A stretch of 54,834 nucleotides of DNA from SIG672 sp045535095 (GTDB taxonomy: Bacteria > Bacillota > Clostridia > Oscillospirales > CAG-272), in assembly GCA_045535095.1 (NCBI GenBank), contig JAZSKY010000057.1:1-54834 (forward strand), read 5' to 3'. The position numbers and the translations under genes are program-made. The notes under the pieces were generated by a model. That model was not told the origin of the DNA and searched no databases. It was given only the letters and a program-made list of their open reading frames with translations. This document shows, in pieces, positions 26,520 through 34,126 of the stretch. Position 1 is the stretch's first letter. Every line of letters begins with the position of its first letter.

Positions 26520-27247
26520 AATATTTCCTCCCTGCACAGAATAGGACCGTCCTTGCATATACGCTTGTATCCGGTTACCGTCTTGCACGAGCAACCCATA
26601 CAAGCTCCGAATCCGCAACCCATTCGCTCTTCAAAGCTGAACTGCGCGGGGCAGTCGGTAGCGCTATACAGCGCCTTCAGCATAGGCTCGGGACCGCAGG
26701 TCATTATCGAGGAGTATTCGCCGACAGATGCGAGTGCATCGGTGACAAAGCCCTTGATTCCAAGGCTTCCGTCAACCGTCGTTACGGTAAAGGACGCGCC
26801 GAGCTTTTCAAATTCTTCTTTATAGAAAACCTCGTTTGCGCTTCCGAATCCTGCAATAACGCTTACCTTCTTGCCCATCTTTACAAGCTCTTTTGCAAGA
26901 AGATACATCGGAGGAAGTCCGACTCCGCCGCCGACAAGAAGCGCTCTGTCGCCGGCCTTTGTGAGATCGTATCCGTTTCCGAGACCTGTGAGTATGTCAA
27001 GCTCCTCGCCGCCCGTCATCTCTGCCATCTTTTCGGTGCCTTTTCCGACGACCTTATATATGAGAGTGAGAATATCACCCTCAACGTCGCAAACCGAGAT
27101 AGGTCTGCGGAGGTAGAAGCCGTCCAGACGGATATTTACAAACTGTCCGGGCGCGGTGATGTGCGAGTTGTCGCCCGAAAGCTTCATTTCAAAGGTGTTT
27201 TTCGCAACCTCTCGGTTAGAAATCACCTTAAAAATCGACTGTTTCAT
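26507..27247 (-). CDS. pyrK: Dihydroorotate dehydrogenase electron transfer subunit PyrK
   Basis: FAD and [2Fe-2S] subunit that moves electrons from PyrD to NAD+. 246 residues: FAD-binding barrel with RRPISVCD, an NAD domain with GGGVGLPP, and four C-terminal cysteines in MGCGFGACMGC and ILC. The start MKQSI at 27247 is set by family length. The frame is open upstream for 33 codons through repeat DNA. GAAAGG is 39 bases from the ATG with a hairpin between. First gene of the pyr cluster. Confidence 0.93.
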   Translation of the reverse strand: MKQSIFKVISNREVAKNTFEMKLSGDNSHITAPGQFVNIRLDGFYLRRPISVCDVEGDILTLIYKVVGKGTEKMAEMTGGEELDILTGLGNGYDLTKAGDRALLVGGGVGLPPMYLLAKELVKMGKKVSVIAGFGSANEVFYKEEFEKLGASFTVTTVDGSLGIKGFVTDALASVGEYSSIMTCGPEPMLKALYSATDCPAQFSFEERMGCGFGACMGCSCKTVTGYKRICKDGPILCREEILWEK

Positions 27248-27370
27248 TTTAATCTTGGAAAACCTTTTGGCAAAAGGTTTTCCATACCTTTCTAAAACGT
27301 TTTTCTGAAAACCCTTTTTGGAAAAAGGGTTTTCAGACTTTCCCAAAAACTTTACTTAAAGGGAATAGGG
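27248..27370 (-). repeat. Right half of the palindromic element before pyrK
   Basis: On the minus strand: TTTAAGTAAAGTTTTTGGG; a perfect 15-bp hairpin CTGAAAACCCTTTTT-CC-AAAAAGGGTTTTCAG (27305-27336); AGAAAGG; hairpin (27257-27283); start codon. The same order and nearly the same sequence occur before ilvD. Confidence 0.88.
27257..27292 (-). promoter_or_regulatory. pyrK hairpin-bridged ribosome site
   Basis: GAAAGG (27287-27292) is followed by a 27-nt hairpin GGAAAACCTTTT-GCC-AAAAGGTTTTCC (27257-27283), then AAGATTAAA and ATG (27247). Linear spacing 39, folded spacing 12. Confidence 0.68.
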
Positions 27371-27590
27371 TGTTTTGTCTGTATGTTCTTAACCTTATCC
27401 CTAAGTCCTTGTTCTCCTCATCCGTCAGCCTTCGGCTGCCACCTTCTCCGCTGGAGAAGGCTTTCGGGAGGACCAAAAACCGCACCTTTGGTGCGCCTTC
27501 TCCCCTACCTGTTAATTTTTGTTTATCGGGGAACTACTCATCCACCGCTAACGCGGTCCCCCTTCCATCACAAAGGAAGGCTTTAGATAC
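27371..27590. repeat. GC-rich composite repeat, internal copy 2
   Basis: A 50-base stretch shared with the ilvD upstream region (ACCTTATCCCTAAGTC core) leads into CTCATCCGTC and small hairpins: CAGCC/GGCTG, CTTCTCC/GGAGAAG, CGCACC/GGTGCG, and a variant CTCATCCACCGCTAACGCGG unit. No gene is visible. Confidence 0.82.
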
Positions 27591-27917
27591 GCATTTCCCT
27601 ATGGGAAATGAAATCATTACAATAACATATTTACTGTCCGAATCACAATGGCAGATAATATCCGTAGGAGTGAGCCGCGGCGCACTTTCCTCTTGCGCCG
27701 CGAAATTACAGCCGCGCCGAATCTCTTTTGAGGCGCTTTGCCCGTGCGTGCGCCCATGCGCACGGGCAACATTGAATCAGAGAGTGGGTGCTTCCAAAGG
27801 GAGGGATTCTTCCCTCCCTAGTTGGTCGTTCTTTGGTTCGTTTCTGTCGGTACAGAAATGAACGGAAAGATTTCTCTCAAACGCGTTTATTGTGTGTTCG
27901 CACAAACTGAGTCCTTG
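27591..27917. repeat. Gene-free stretch with further palindromes
   Basis: No credible coding frame. GCAGATAATATCCGTAGGAG (27651-27670) has a close relative at the right window edge (54762 on). Two strong stems are visible: GCCCGTGCG/CGCACGGGC (about 27739-27766) and the perfect AGGGAGGGA-TTCT-TCCCTCCCT (27798-27819). A TTTCTGTCGGTACAGAAA palindrome follows near 27842. The pattern looks like debris of several repeat families; a pyr promoter on the minus strand may hide here but none is convincing. Confidence 0.55.
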
Positions 27918-27971
27918 ATCTCCTCATCCGTCAGCCTTCGGCTGCCACCTTCTCCGCTGGAGAAGGCTTTT
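27918..27971. repeat. GC-rich composite repeat, short copy
   Basis: A 50-base unit, CTCATCCGTCAGCCTTCGGC and the CTTCTCC/GGAGAAG stem, identical to parts of the copies at 27418 and 54487. Confidence 0.85.
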
Positions 27972-28017
27972 TATAACGGGAGATATGGTTTGAATTTATT
28001 TGTGTCGTGTTTTATCA

Positions 28018-28047
28018 TTGACAAACCGCCCCTCAAAATGATATAAT
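28018..28047 (+). promoter_or_regulatory. Promoter of the AAC(3)-like gene
   Basis: Consensus TTGACA (28018-28023) and TATAAT (28042-28047) separated by 18 bases, 29 bases before the start codon. Confidence 0.78.
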
Positions 28048-28076
28048 ATCACAAGACTCACGTCAAGGAGAGAAAA

Positions 28077-28847
28077 ATGCTTACACAATCTGAGATGCAT
28101 TCATTCTTAAAAAACCTCGGCATAAAGCCGAGCGACACCGTGCTGATGCACACCTCTATGCGTGCGATCGGAGAGGTCGAGGGCGGCTGCGACGGAATCA
28201 TCGACGCCTTCAAAAATTACCTTTGCGACGGACTTTTTATTATCCCCACTCACACTTGGGCGAGCGTGGGAAGCACGGTTTTTGAGTACGATCCGCGCGT
28301 CAGCGTTCCTTGCATAGGTGCACTCCCGACAGTCGCCGCATTCCGCCGCGACGGCGTGCGCTCACTCCACCCGACTCACTCGGTTGCCGCGTTCGGATCT
28401 CGCGCAGAGGAGTTCGTATCAGGCGAAGAAAAATCGACCTCACCCTGCCCTGTCGGCGGAGTATGGTCGCGCCTTTACGACGAAAACGCAAAAATCCTGC
28501 TCGTTGGCGTAGGGCTTAACCGAAACACCTACATTCACGCCATCGACGAGCTTATCGACCTGCCCGACCGCCTCACTCCGTGCGTACACCTCACGATCAA
28601 AGACGGCGAGCGCGTATTTGAAACCGATTTCCGACGCCACAGCAAAAACACAGGATCGGAAAACTTCGGCGTTTTCAAAAAGCCGCTCGACCATGCGGGA
28701 GCGATAACCTACTCAAAGCTCGGAAACGCCGACGTTATGTGCGTTGACGCGCGAAAATGCACCGAGGTTATCAAAAATCTCTGGGCAAAGGCGACCTATC
28801 ATCTTTGCATCGAGGAAAAAGATATTCCGACGGAATATTATATTTGA
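28077..28847 (+). CDS. AAC(3)-family N-acetyltransferase
   Basis: A 256-residue protein of the antibiotic N-acetyltransferase (AAC(3)/YokD) family, acetyl-CoA dependent. Seen: VLMHTSMRAIG near the N-terminus, IIPTHTW, the HPTHSVAAFG histidine motif and GVGLNRNTYIHAIDE. Known members acetylate the 3-amino group of aminoglycosides, but many chromosomal homologues have unknown substrates, so resistance cannot be assumed. An AAGGAGAG ribosome site and its own promoter and terminator make it a single-gene unit. Confidence 0.83.
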   Translation: MLTQSEMHSFLKNLGIKPSDTVLMHTSMRAIGEVEGGCDGIIDAFKNYLCDGLFIIPTHTWASVGSTVFEYDPRVSVPCIGALPTVAAFRRDGVRSLHPTHSVAAFGSRAEEFVSGEEKSTSPCPVGGVWSRLYDENAKILLVGVGLNRNTYIHAIDELIDLPDRLTPCVHLTIKDGERVFETDFRRHSKNTGSENFGVFKKPLDHAGAITYSKLGNADVMCVDARKCTEVIKNLWAKATYHLCIEEKDIPTEYYI

Positions 28848-28852
28848 TCTTT

Positions 28853-28883
28853 AGCGGAGGAACGAAAAGTTCTTCCGCTTTTT
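28853..28883 (+). terminator. Terminator of the AAC(3)-like gene
   Basis: Stem AGCGGAGGAAC/GTTCTTCCGCT (one G-U pair) with loop GAAAA, 28853-28879, followed by TTTTT. Confidence 0.85.
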
Positions 28884-28908
28884 GAGTGGATAAAATACGT
28901 CATTTTAC

Positions 28909-28937
28909 TTGACATTTTCTATAAAATTAGTTATAAT
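28909..28937 (+). promoter_or_regulatory. recX operon promoter
   Basis: Consensus TTGACA (28909-28914) and TATAAT (28932-28937) separated by 17 bases, about 60 bases before recX. Confidence 0.8.
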
Positions 28938-28996
28938 GTAAGGTGAATAATTTTGTCAAACCATCGCGTTTGACGGCGTGGGAGGATAAAAGTACA

Positions 28997-29455
28997 ATGG
29001 AAAATACACCCGCATACGTCAAGGCAATGGCTCTGCTCGCACTCAGCGATATGAGCGAGCGAAAAATGAGAGAAAAGCTGCTGTCAAAGGGCTTCTCCGA
29101 AGGCGACACCGAGGACGCTATCGAGCGCCTCAAGGAAAACGGATATCTCCGTGACGAGCGCCTTATGGAAAACCTCGTTTCCTACTATTCAAAGCGAAAG
29201 CATTTCGGAAAATACCGAATAAAGCTCGAGCTTCTCTCAAAATTTGACAGAGAAAGCGTTGACAACTATTTTGACACAATTTGCGAGTGCGTCGATTTTA
29301 AAAAGTTCGCTCTCGAGGCCGCACGGAAGGAAGCGGACAAGGGCGCGGACCGAAAAAAGATCGCCGCAAAGCTTCAGAGACTCGGTCACGACGCGTCCGC
29401 GATAAGATACGCGCTCTCGGAGATAAGATCAAGTAGTGACGGTACAGATAATTAA
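28997..29455 (+). CDS. recX: Regulatory protein RecX
   Basis: A 152-residue helical-repeat protein that modulates RecA filaments. Seen: ALLALSDMSERKMREKLLSK, the RecX first-repeat signature, then RLKENGYLRDERL and a C-terminal AAKLQRLGHDASAI repeat. The ATG at 28997 has GGAGG about 10 bases upstream; an ATG at 28943 lies only 6 bases past the -10 box and is not used. recA itself is not in the window. First gene of the rimO-pgsA-holA operon. Confidence 0.9.
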   Translation: MENTPAYVKAMALLALSDMSERKMREKLLSKGFSEGDTEDAIERLKENGYLRDERLMENLVSYYSKRKHFGKYRIKLELLSKFDRESVDNYFDTICECVDFKKFALEAARKEADKGADRKKIAAKLQRLGHDASAIRYALSEIRSSSDGTDN

Positions 29456-29467
29456 AGGAGAAAACCA

Positions 29468-30832
29468 ATGCCAAAAACAATAAAGGTCGGATTCGTTTCG
29501 CTCGGTTGCTCGAAAAACCGCATAGACACCGAAATAATGCTTCACAACCTTCTCACCGAAGGCTTTGAGATCACCGCGGACGAGACCGAGGCTGACGTAG
29601 TTATAATCAACACCTGCGCCTTCATTGAAAGCGCGAAAAAGGAAGCAATAGACAACATTCTCGACATCGCTTGGCTCAAGGAAAACAAGGACCTCAAAGG
29701 AATCGTTGTTTGCGGCTGCCTTGCAGAGAGATGCGGCAAGGAGATCCTCGACGAGCTTCCTGAGGTCGATGCGATAGTCGGCGTTGGCGGACTCCCCAAG
29801 ATCGCAGAAGCGGTCCGCGCGGCCTATGAAGCAGGCTTTCGCAACAAAAAGAGCCGCGAGATGCCGAAATACGTCTGCCTTGACGACAAAAACACTATGC
29901 CTCTCGGCGGCGACAGAGTAGTCACCACTCCCGAGCACAGCGCATACATCAAGGTTGCGGAAGGGTGCGACAACCACTGCACCTACTGCGTTATCGGAAA
30001 TATTCGCGGAAAGTTCAGAAGCCGTCCCATCGAGGACATCGTTGCAGAGGCAAAAACACTCGAGGAGCTTGGCGTAAAGGAGCTTAACGTAGTCGCGCAG
30101 GATACCTCGCGCTACGGACTTGACATTTACGGCGAGTACGCACTTGCAAAGCTTGTAAGAGCGCTCACAAACGAGACAAATATCCCGTGGATACGCCTTC
30201 TCTACTGCTATCCCGACAAGATAACCGACGAGCTTTGCGAGGAGTTCAGAACGAACGACAGACTCGTAAAATATATTGATATGCCTATCCAGCACATCTC
30301 GGACAGCGTTCTGAAGGCGATGAACCGTCACGGCGGAAGCGAGGTCATAAAGGACGCTATCGCGCGTCTGCGCAAGGCGTGTCCCGAGATCGTTCTCCGT
30401 ACCACCGTTCTTCTCGGATTCCCCGGCGAGAGCGAAAAGGACTTTGAGGAGCTTTGCGAGTTCATTAAGGAAACGAAATTCGACCGTCTCGGCGCATTCC
30501 CCTACTCGGCGGAGGAGGGTACTCCCGCCGCAGAGATGGAGAACCAGATCGACGAGCAGGTAAAGCAGGACAGATACGATCTCGTAATGCGTATTCAGGG
30601 CGAGATCTCGGCAGAAAAGAACGAATCTATGCTCGGCAAAACGCTCGACGTAGTTTGCGAGGGATACGATATGGTATCCGAAATATATTACGGCAGAAGC
30701 GCCCTTGACGCTCCCGACATTGACGGAAAGATCTATTTCTCGGCAGAGAGAGCGGTCGAGGAGGGCGAGTTTGTCAAGGTTAAGATAGGAAACGTGCTTG
30801 ACTACGATCTTCTCGGAGATCTGTGCGACTAA
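29468..30832 (+). CDS. rimO: Ribosomal protein S12 methylthiotransferase RimO
   Basis: Radical SAM enzyme that adds a methylthio group to Asp of ribosomal protein S12. 454 residues: N-terminal UPF0004 domain with three cluster cysteines (SLGCSKN, NTCAF, CGCLAERC), the radical SAM triad CDNHCTYC, and a C-terminal TRAM domain. SLGCSKNRIDTE is typical of RimO rather than MiaB. AAAGGAG precedes the ATG. Confidence 0.95.
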   Translation: MPKTIKVGFVSLGCSKNRIDTEIMLHNLLTEGFEITADETEADVVIINTCAFIESAKKEAIDNILDIAWLKENKDLKGIVVCGCLAERCGKEILDELPEVDAIVGVGGLPKIAEAVRAAYEAGFRNKKSREMPKYVCLDDKNTMPLGGDRVVTTPEHSAYIKVAEGCDNHCTYCVIGNIRGKFRSRPIEDIVAEAKTLEELGVKELNVVAQDTSRYGLDIYGEYALAKLVRALTNETNIPWIRLLYCYPDKITDELCEEFRTNDRLVKYIDMPIQHISDSVLKAMNRHGGSEVIKDAIARLRKACPEIVLRTTVLLGFPGESEKDFEELCEFIKETKFDRLGAFPYSAEEGTPAAEMENQIDEQVKQDRYDLVMRIQGEISAEKNESMLGKTLDVVCEGYDMVSEIYYGRSALDAPDIDGKIYFSAERAVEEGEFVKVKIGNVLDYDLLGDLCD

Positions 30833-30853
30833 AACGAATCGGAGGGCAGATAA

Positions 30854-31492
30854 ATGGAAAAGAAGAAAATATTCAGAAAAGAAAACGTGCCTAACATTCT
30901 TACGGTAATAAGAGCCATGCTCGTTCCCGTATTTATGGTGACGATAATATTCGCGCCTCGCAGTGAGTACGGCGAGAAAATGATGCTCAGCGAGATAATT
31001 ATGCGTCTTGTCAGCGCCGCTATTTTCGGACTTATCTCGCTTACCGATATGATAGACGGAAAGATCGCGAGAAAGTACAACTACGTCTCCGATTTCGGAA
31101 AATTCCTCGATCCTCTTGCCGACAAGATCCTCGTTTTCGGCGCGATGATCTCGCTTATAACCTTTATGGGCGGCGACAGAGGAATCCCCTACGTCTTCGA
31201 GATCTGCATGGTTTTCGCTATGTTCGTATTCTTTACACGCGAGATAGCAGTCACGTCTCTCCGCCTTCTCTTCTCAAACAAGGGCGGACACGCGCTTGCG
31301 GCGAATTTTGCAGGCAAGATGAAAACTGTTTTCCAGATAGTGTTCATTCTGGTGGCTCTTATCGAGCCTATCCTTTGGGATATATGGGCGCTGACCTTTG
31401 CATCTATGCTCATAATGGCGGCAATGACCGTTATTTCGGGGGCCATCTATTTCAAGGAATATATTCCGCTGATCAAGGGGAAAAGCGAGTAA
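30854..31492 (+). CDS. pgsA: CDP-diacylglycerol-glycerol-3-phosphate phosphatidyltransferase
   Basis: Makes phosphatidylglycerol phosphate in the membrane. 212 residues with several helices and the complete CDP-alcohol phosphotransferase signature from DMIDGKIAR to DPLADK (D-x2-DG-x2-AR-x8-G-x3-D-x3-D). The N-terminal NVPNILTVIRAMLVP is typical of PgsA. GGAGG upstream; 21 bases after rimO. Confidence 0.95.
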   Translation: MEKKKIFRKENVPNILTVIRAMLVPVFMVTIIFAPRSEYGEKMMLSEIIMRLVSAAIFGLISLTDMIDGKIARKYNYVSDFGKFLDPLADKILVFGAMISLITFMGGDRGIPYVFEICMVFAMFVFFTREIAVTSLRLLFSNKGGHALAANFAGKMKTVFQIVFILVALIEPILWDIWALTFASMLIMAAMTVISGAIYFKEYIPLIKGKSE

Positions 31493-31528
31493 AATCCTAA
31501 CAAAATCCGTAAAGGAGGACTCAGGGTC

Positions 31529-32560
31529 GTGACCGTAAAAGAGCTTGACGAAAAAATCAAACACGGACTCGGCGGAGTCTATGTGTTTTACGGCGAAGAA
31601 GAATATTTAAAGCAGAGATACCTCGAAAGAGTGCGCGCGGCAATTCTGACCGACGAGACCGATGCGGTGTTTAACCACGTCAAGATCGAAAACGGCGAGG
31701 TCGAGCGACTTGGAGACGAGCTTGTCGGTACTGCCCTTTTCGGCAGCGCGGGCGGACGTCTTATCGAGCTTTGGGGCGTTGACTATACCGCAATGAGCGA
31801 TTCAAAGCTTGACGAGCTTTCCGAAGCCTTCGAGGGCGTCACCGAGGATACTCTTATAATCTACGCAAAGCCCGACGAATTTTCGGAAGGCACGAAGAAA
31901 AAGCCGAGCGCTCATTTCAAGAGATTTTCGTCCTCTGCAAGCCTTATAAATTTTGAAAAACAGACTCCTCAGAAGCTTATCGGCTGGGCGGGAAAGCACT
32001 TTGCATCTCACGGCTGCGCGGCAGATCCCCAGATATGCAAGAAGCTTATCGACTACTGCACGAGCGATATGTTCATTCTTGCCTCTGAGATAGCAAAGGT
32101 CTCCGCGTTTGCCAGATCAAACGGTAAGGTGACCGTCACCGAGGATATGATATACGCAGTCTGCTCGCCCAACACGGTTTACGGCGCGTTCGACTTTGCA
32201 AACGCTATGATAGACGGAAATACCGCAGTCGCTCTCGATATTTTCGGCGAAATGAGACTCCGCAAGGAAAAACCCGAGTTCATTTTGTCCTCGGTATCGA
32301 AGATATGCTCCGAGCTTCTCACCGCGCGCATTCTTACCGATGCAGGTAACCCTCCGCAAGCGGTTGCCGATAAGATGGGACTCCACGTTTATCCCGCAAC
32401 TCTGCGTATAAACGCGGCATCGAAAAAGAGCCTCGCCGCACTTGAGAGAGCGGTTACAAGGTGCTGCGAGACAGACGTCAAGATAAAATCGACCCGTCTC
32501 GACCAATACACCGAGATCGAGATACTTATTCTTTCGCTCGGAAGAAGGCGGACGAAATGA
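31529..32560 (+). CDS. holA: DNA polymerase III delta subunit
   Basis: Clamp-loader delta subunit that opens the sliding clamp. 343 residues; the N-terminal VYVFYGEEEYLKQRYLERV and the middle GWAGKHFASHGC and TEIEILILSLG tail match HolA. No Walker motif, as expected for delta. GTG start with AAAGGAGG 10 bases upstream. Its stop overlaps the rnmV start (ATGA). Confidence 0.9.
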   Translation: MTVKELDEKIKHGLGGVYVFYGEEEYLKQRYLERVRAAILTDETDAVFNHVKIENGEVERLGDELVGTALFGSAGGRLIELWGVDYTAMSDSKLDELSEAFEGVTEDTLIIYAKPDEFSEGTKKKPSAHFKRFSSSASLINFEKQTPQKLIGWAGKHFASHGCAADPQICKKLIDYCTSDMFILASEIAKVSAFARSNGKVTVTEDMIYAVCSPNTVYGAFDFANAMIDGNTAVALDIFGEMRLRKEKPEFILSSVSKICSELLTARILTDAGNPPQAVADKMGLHVYPATLRINAASKKSLAALERAVTRCCETDVKIKSTRLDQYTEIEILILSLGRRRTK

Positions 32561-33141
32561 AGATAAAAATCGACGAGATCGTCATCGTTGAGGGTAAATA
32601 CGATAAAATAAAGCTCGATTCCCTGCTCGATGCGAGTGTCATTTCGGTAAACGGATTCGGTCTTTTTAGAGACGAAGAGAAGAAGGCGACCGTCCGCGCG
32701 CTTGCTGAGAAAAGAGGGGCAATAATCCTCTGCGACAGCGACGGAGGCGGCACGGTGATACGCCGCCACCTCAATTCGATACTACCGAAGGAAAAGTGCA
32801 AAAACCTATATATTCCCGAGATTTTCGGCAAGGAAAGGCGCAAGAGCGAGCCGTCCAAAGAGGGCAAGCTCGGTGTCGAGGGAATTGATGCGGAAATTCT
32901 CCGCGAGATATTCAGGCCGTTTGAATCGAGCGCAGAGAGGGGCGAGATCGTTTCGATAGGCGCGTCCGATCTGTTTACAGACGGGTTTTCGGGTACGGAT
33001 AACGCGTCGGCAAGGCGCGAGGCTCTTGCGAGAGCGCTCGGACTGCCCGCAAGCATATCGGCAAAGCTGCTCGTTGACGCGATCAATCTGCTTGGCGGCA
33101 GAGAGATTTACGAAGCGGCAAAGAGGGATTTGCTTGGTTAA
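32557..33141 (+). CDS. rnmV: Ribonuclease M5-like Toprim protein
   Basis: RNase M5 matures the 5S rRNA ends. 194 residues with a Toprim fold: catalytic Glu in IVEGKYD and the acidic pair in LCDSDGGGTVIRR. The second motif differs from the DPDxxGxxIR usually seen, and the C-terminal part (DUF4093-like, from about residue 115) is shorter in sequence similarity, so the substrate is inferred. Start fixed by the ATGA overlap with holA. Confidence 0.82.
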   Translation: MKIKIDEIVIVEGKYDKIKLDSLLDASVISVNGFGLFRDEEKKATVRALAEKRGAIILCDSDGGGTVIRRHLNSILPKEKCKNLYIPEIFGKERRKSEPSKEGKLGVEGIDAEILREIFRPFESSAERGEIVSIGASDLFTDGFSGTDNASARREALARALGLPASISAKLLVDAINLLGGREIYEAAKRDLLG

Positions 33142-33172
33142 TAAAAAAGGGATTGGTTTGCGCGAGCACACA

Positions 33173-33351
33173 TTTTCCTTTAAGTAAGGTTTTTGAAAGA
33201 GCACGAGAAAACTTTTTTCCAAAAAGTTGTCTCGTAATAAGTAAAGTTTTTGAAAGAGCGCGAGAAAACTTTTTTCAAAAAGTTGTCTCGTACAAGTAAG
33301 GTTTTTAAAAGAGCGCGAGAAAGCTTTTTTCCAAAAGCTGTCTCGCACAAG
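33173..33351 (+). repeat. Three tandem hairpin units before nrdR
   Basis: Units of 55-59 bases at 33181-33237, 33238-33292 and 33293-33351, each (T)AAGTAARGTTTTTRAAAGAG followed by a CGAGA..TCTCG hairpin (33203-33235, 33261-33290, 33315-33346). In unit 3 the inner stem changes from AACTTTT/AAAAGTT to AGCTTTT/AAAAGCT, a compensated change. An ordinary ribosome site for nrdR follows. Confidence 0.9.
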
Positions 33352-33365
33352 AAAGGAACAAAAAT

Positions 33366-33815
33366 ATGAGATGTCCTGTTTGTTCACATGAGGATAGCAA
33401 GGTAATTGACTCGCGTCCGACCGAGAGCGGAACGATCCGCCGCCGCCGCGAATGTCTTGCCTGCAAGCACCGCTTCAACACCTACGAGGTAGTTGAGGTC
33501 ATTCCGCTTTTCGTAGTCAAGAAGAACGGAACGAAAGAGATTTTTGACAAGCAGAAGCTGCTTGGCGGACTCATAAAATCTTGCTACAAGCGTCCGATAA
33601 CCGTTTCACAGCTCGAGGCGCTCGTTGACTCTATCGAGCAGGAGCTTTACAACTCTCTGCGCGGAGAGATCTCGTCCACCGAGATCGGTGAAATGGTAAT
33701 GAAGCATCTCAAGGCGCTCGACGAGGTTTCGTATGTACGATTCGCGTCGGTTTACCGCGAATTCAAGGACATTGACACCTTCCTGAGCGAAATAAAGGAA
33801 CTTATAAAAAAGTAA
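33366..33815 (+). CDS. nrdR: Transcriptional repressor NrdR
   Basis: Zinc-ribbon and ATP-cone repressor of ribonucleotide reductase genes. 149 residues: MRCPVC and ECLACKHRF form the zinc finger, followed by the ATP-cone from about residue 48 (VVKKNGTKEIFDKQKLLGG). No NrdR box or nrd gene was found in the window. GAAAGGA lies 9 bases before the ATG, directly after the three tandem hairpins. Confidence 0.96.
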   Translation: MRCPVCSHEDSKVIDSRPTESGTIRRRRECLACKHRFNTYEVVEVIPLFVVKKNGTKEIFDKQKLLGGLIKSCYKRPITVSQLEALVDSIEQELYNSLRGEISSTEIGEMVMKHLKALDEVSYVRFASVYREFKDIDTFLSEIKELIKK

Positions 33816-33829
33816 AGGAATAGAATATT

Positions 33830-34087
33830 ATGACGAAAACTCTTTCGTACAGAACGCGTGGCGTTTGTGCGCGCGAGATAAATCTCACCGTCACCGACGG
33901 AGTAATTGACGAGGTGCGTTTTCTCGGCGGATGCAGCGGAAACACGCAGGGCGTTGCGGCTCTCGTCAAGGGAATGGGAGTTGACGAGGCAATCGAACGC
34001 CTCTCGGGTATAAAGTGCGGATTCAAGAACACGTCCTGTCCCGACCAGCTCGCAGAAGCACTCAGAAAAATCAAGGAAAACGATTAA
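33830..34087 (+). CDS. TSCPD domain protein (TIGR03905-like)
   Basis: An 85-residue protein consisting only of a TSCPD domain, the domain found at the C-terminus of some ribonucleotide reductases. NTSCPDQLAEAL gives the name motif, with further cysteines in GVCARE, GGCSGN and IKCGF that suggest metal binding. It lies 15 bases after nrdR, which fits a role near nucleotide reduction, but function is unproven. Confidence 0.85.
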   Translation: MTKTLSYRTRGVCAREINLTVTDGVIDEVRFLGGCSGNTQGVAALVKGMGVDEAIERLSGIKCGFKNTSCPDQLAEALRKIKEND

Positions 34088-34126
34088 AAATCCATATATC
34101 AAGCAAAATAAAGGAACTTTACGCAA

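Noticed and set aside
27739..27819. tRNA or small RNA gene suggested by the strong stems near 27.75 kb
   Set aside because: No cloverleaf, no T-loop sequence and no promoter; the stems are separate palindromes within repeat debris.
28077..28847. Acquired aminoglycoside resistance gene
   Set aside because: The protein is AAC(3)-like, but base use matches the neighbours and there is no mobile element around it; chromosomal homologues often have other or unknown substrates.
33173..33351. Possible CRISPR array before nrdR
   Set aside because: The three units are contiguous tandem copies without unique spacers, and no cas gene is present.
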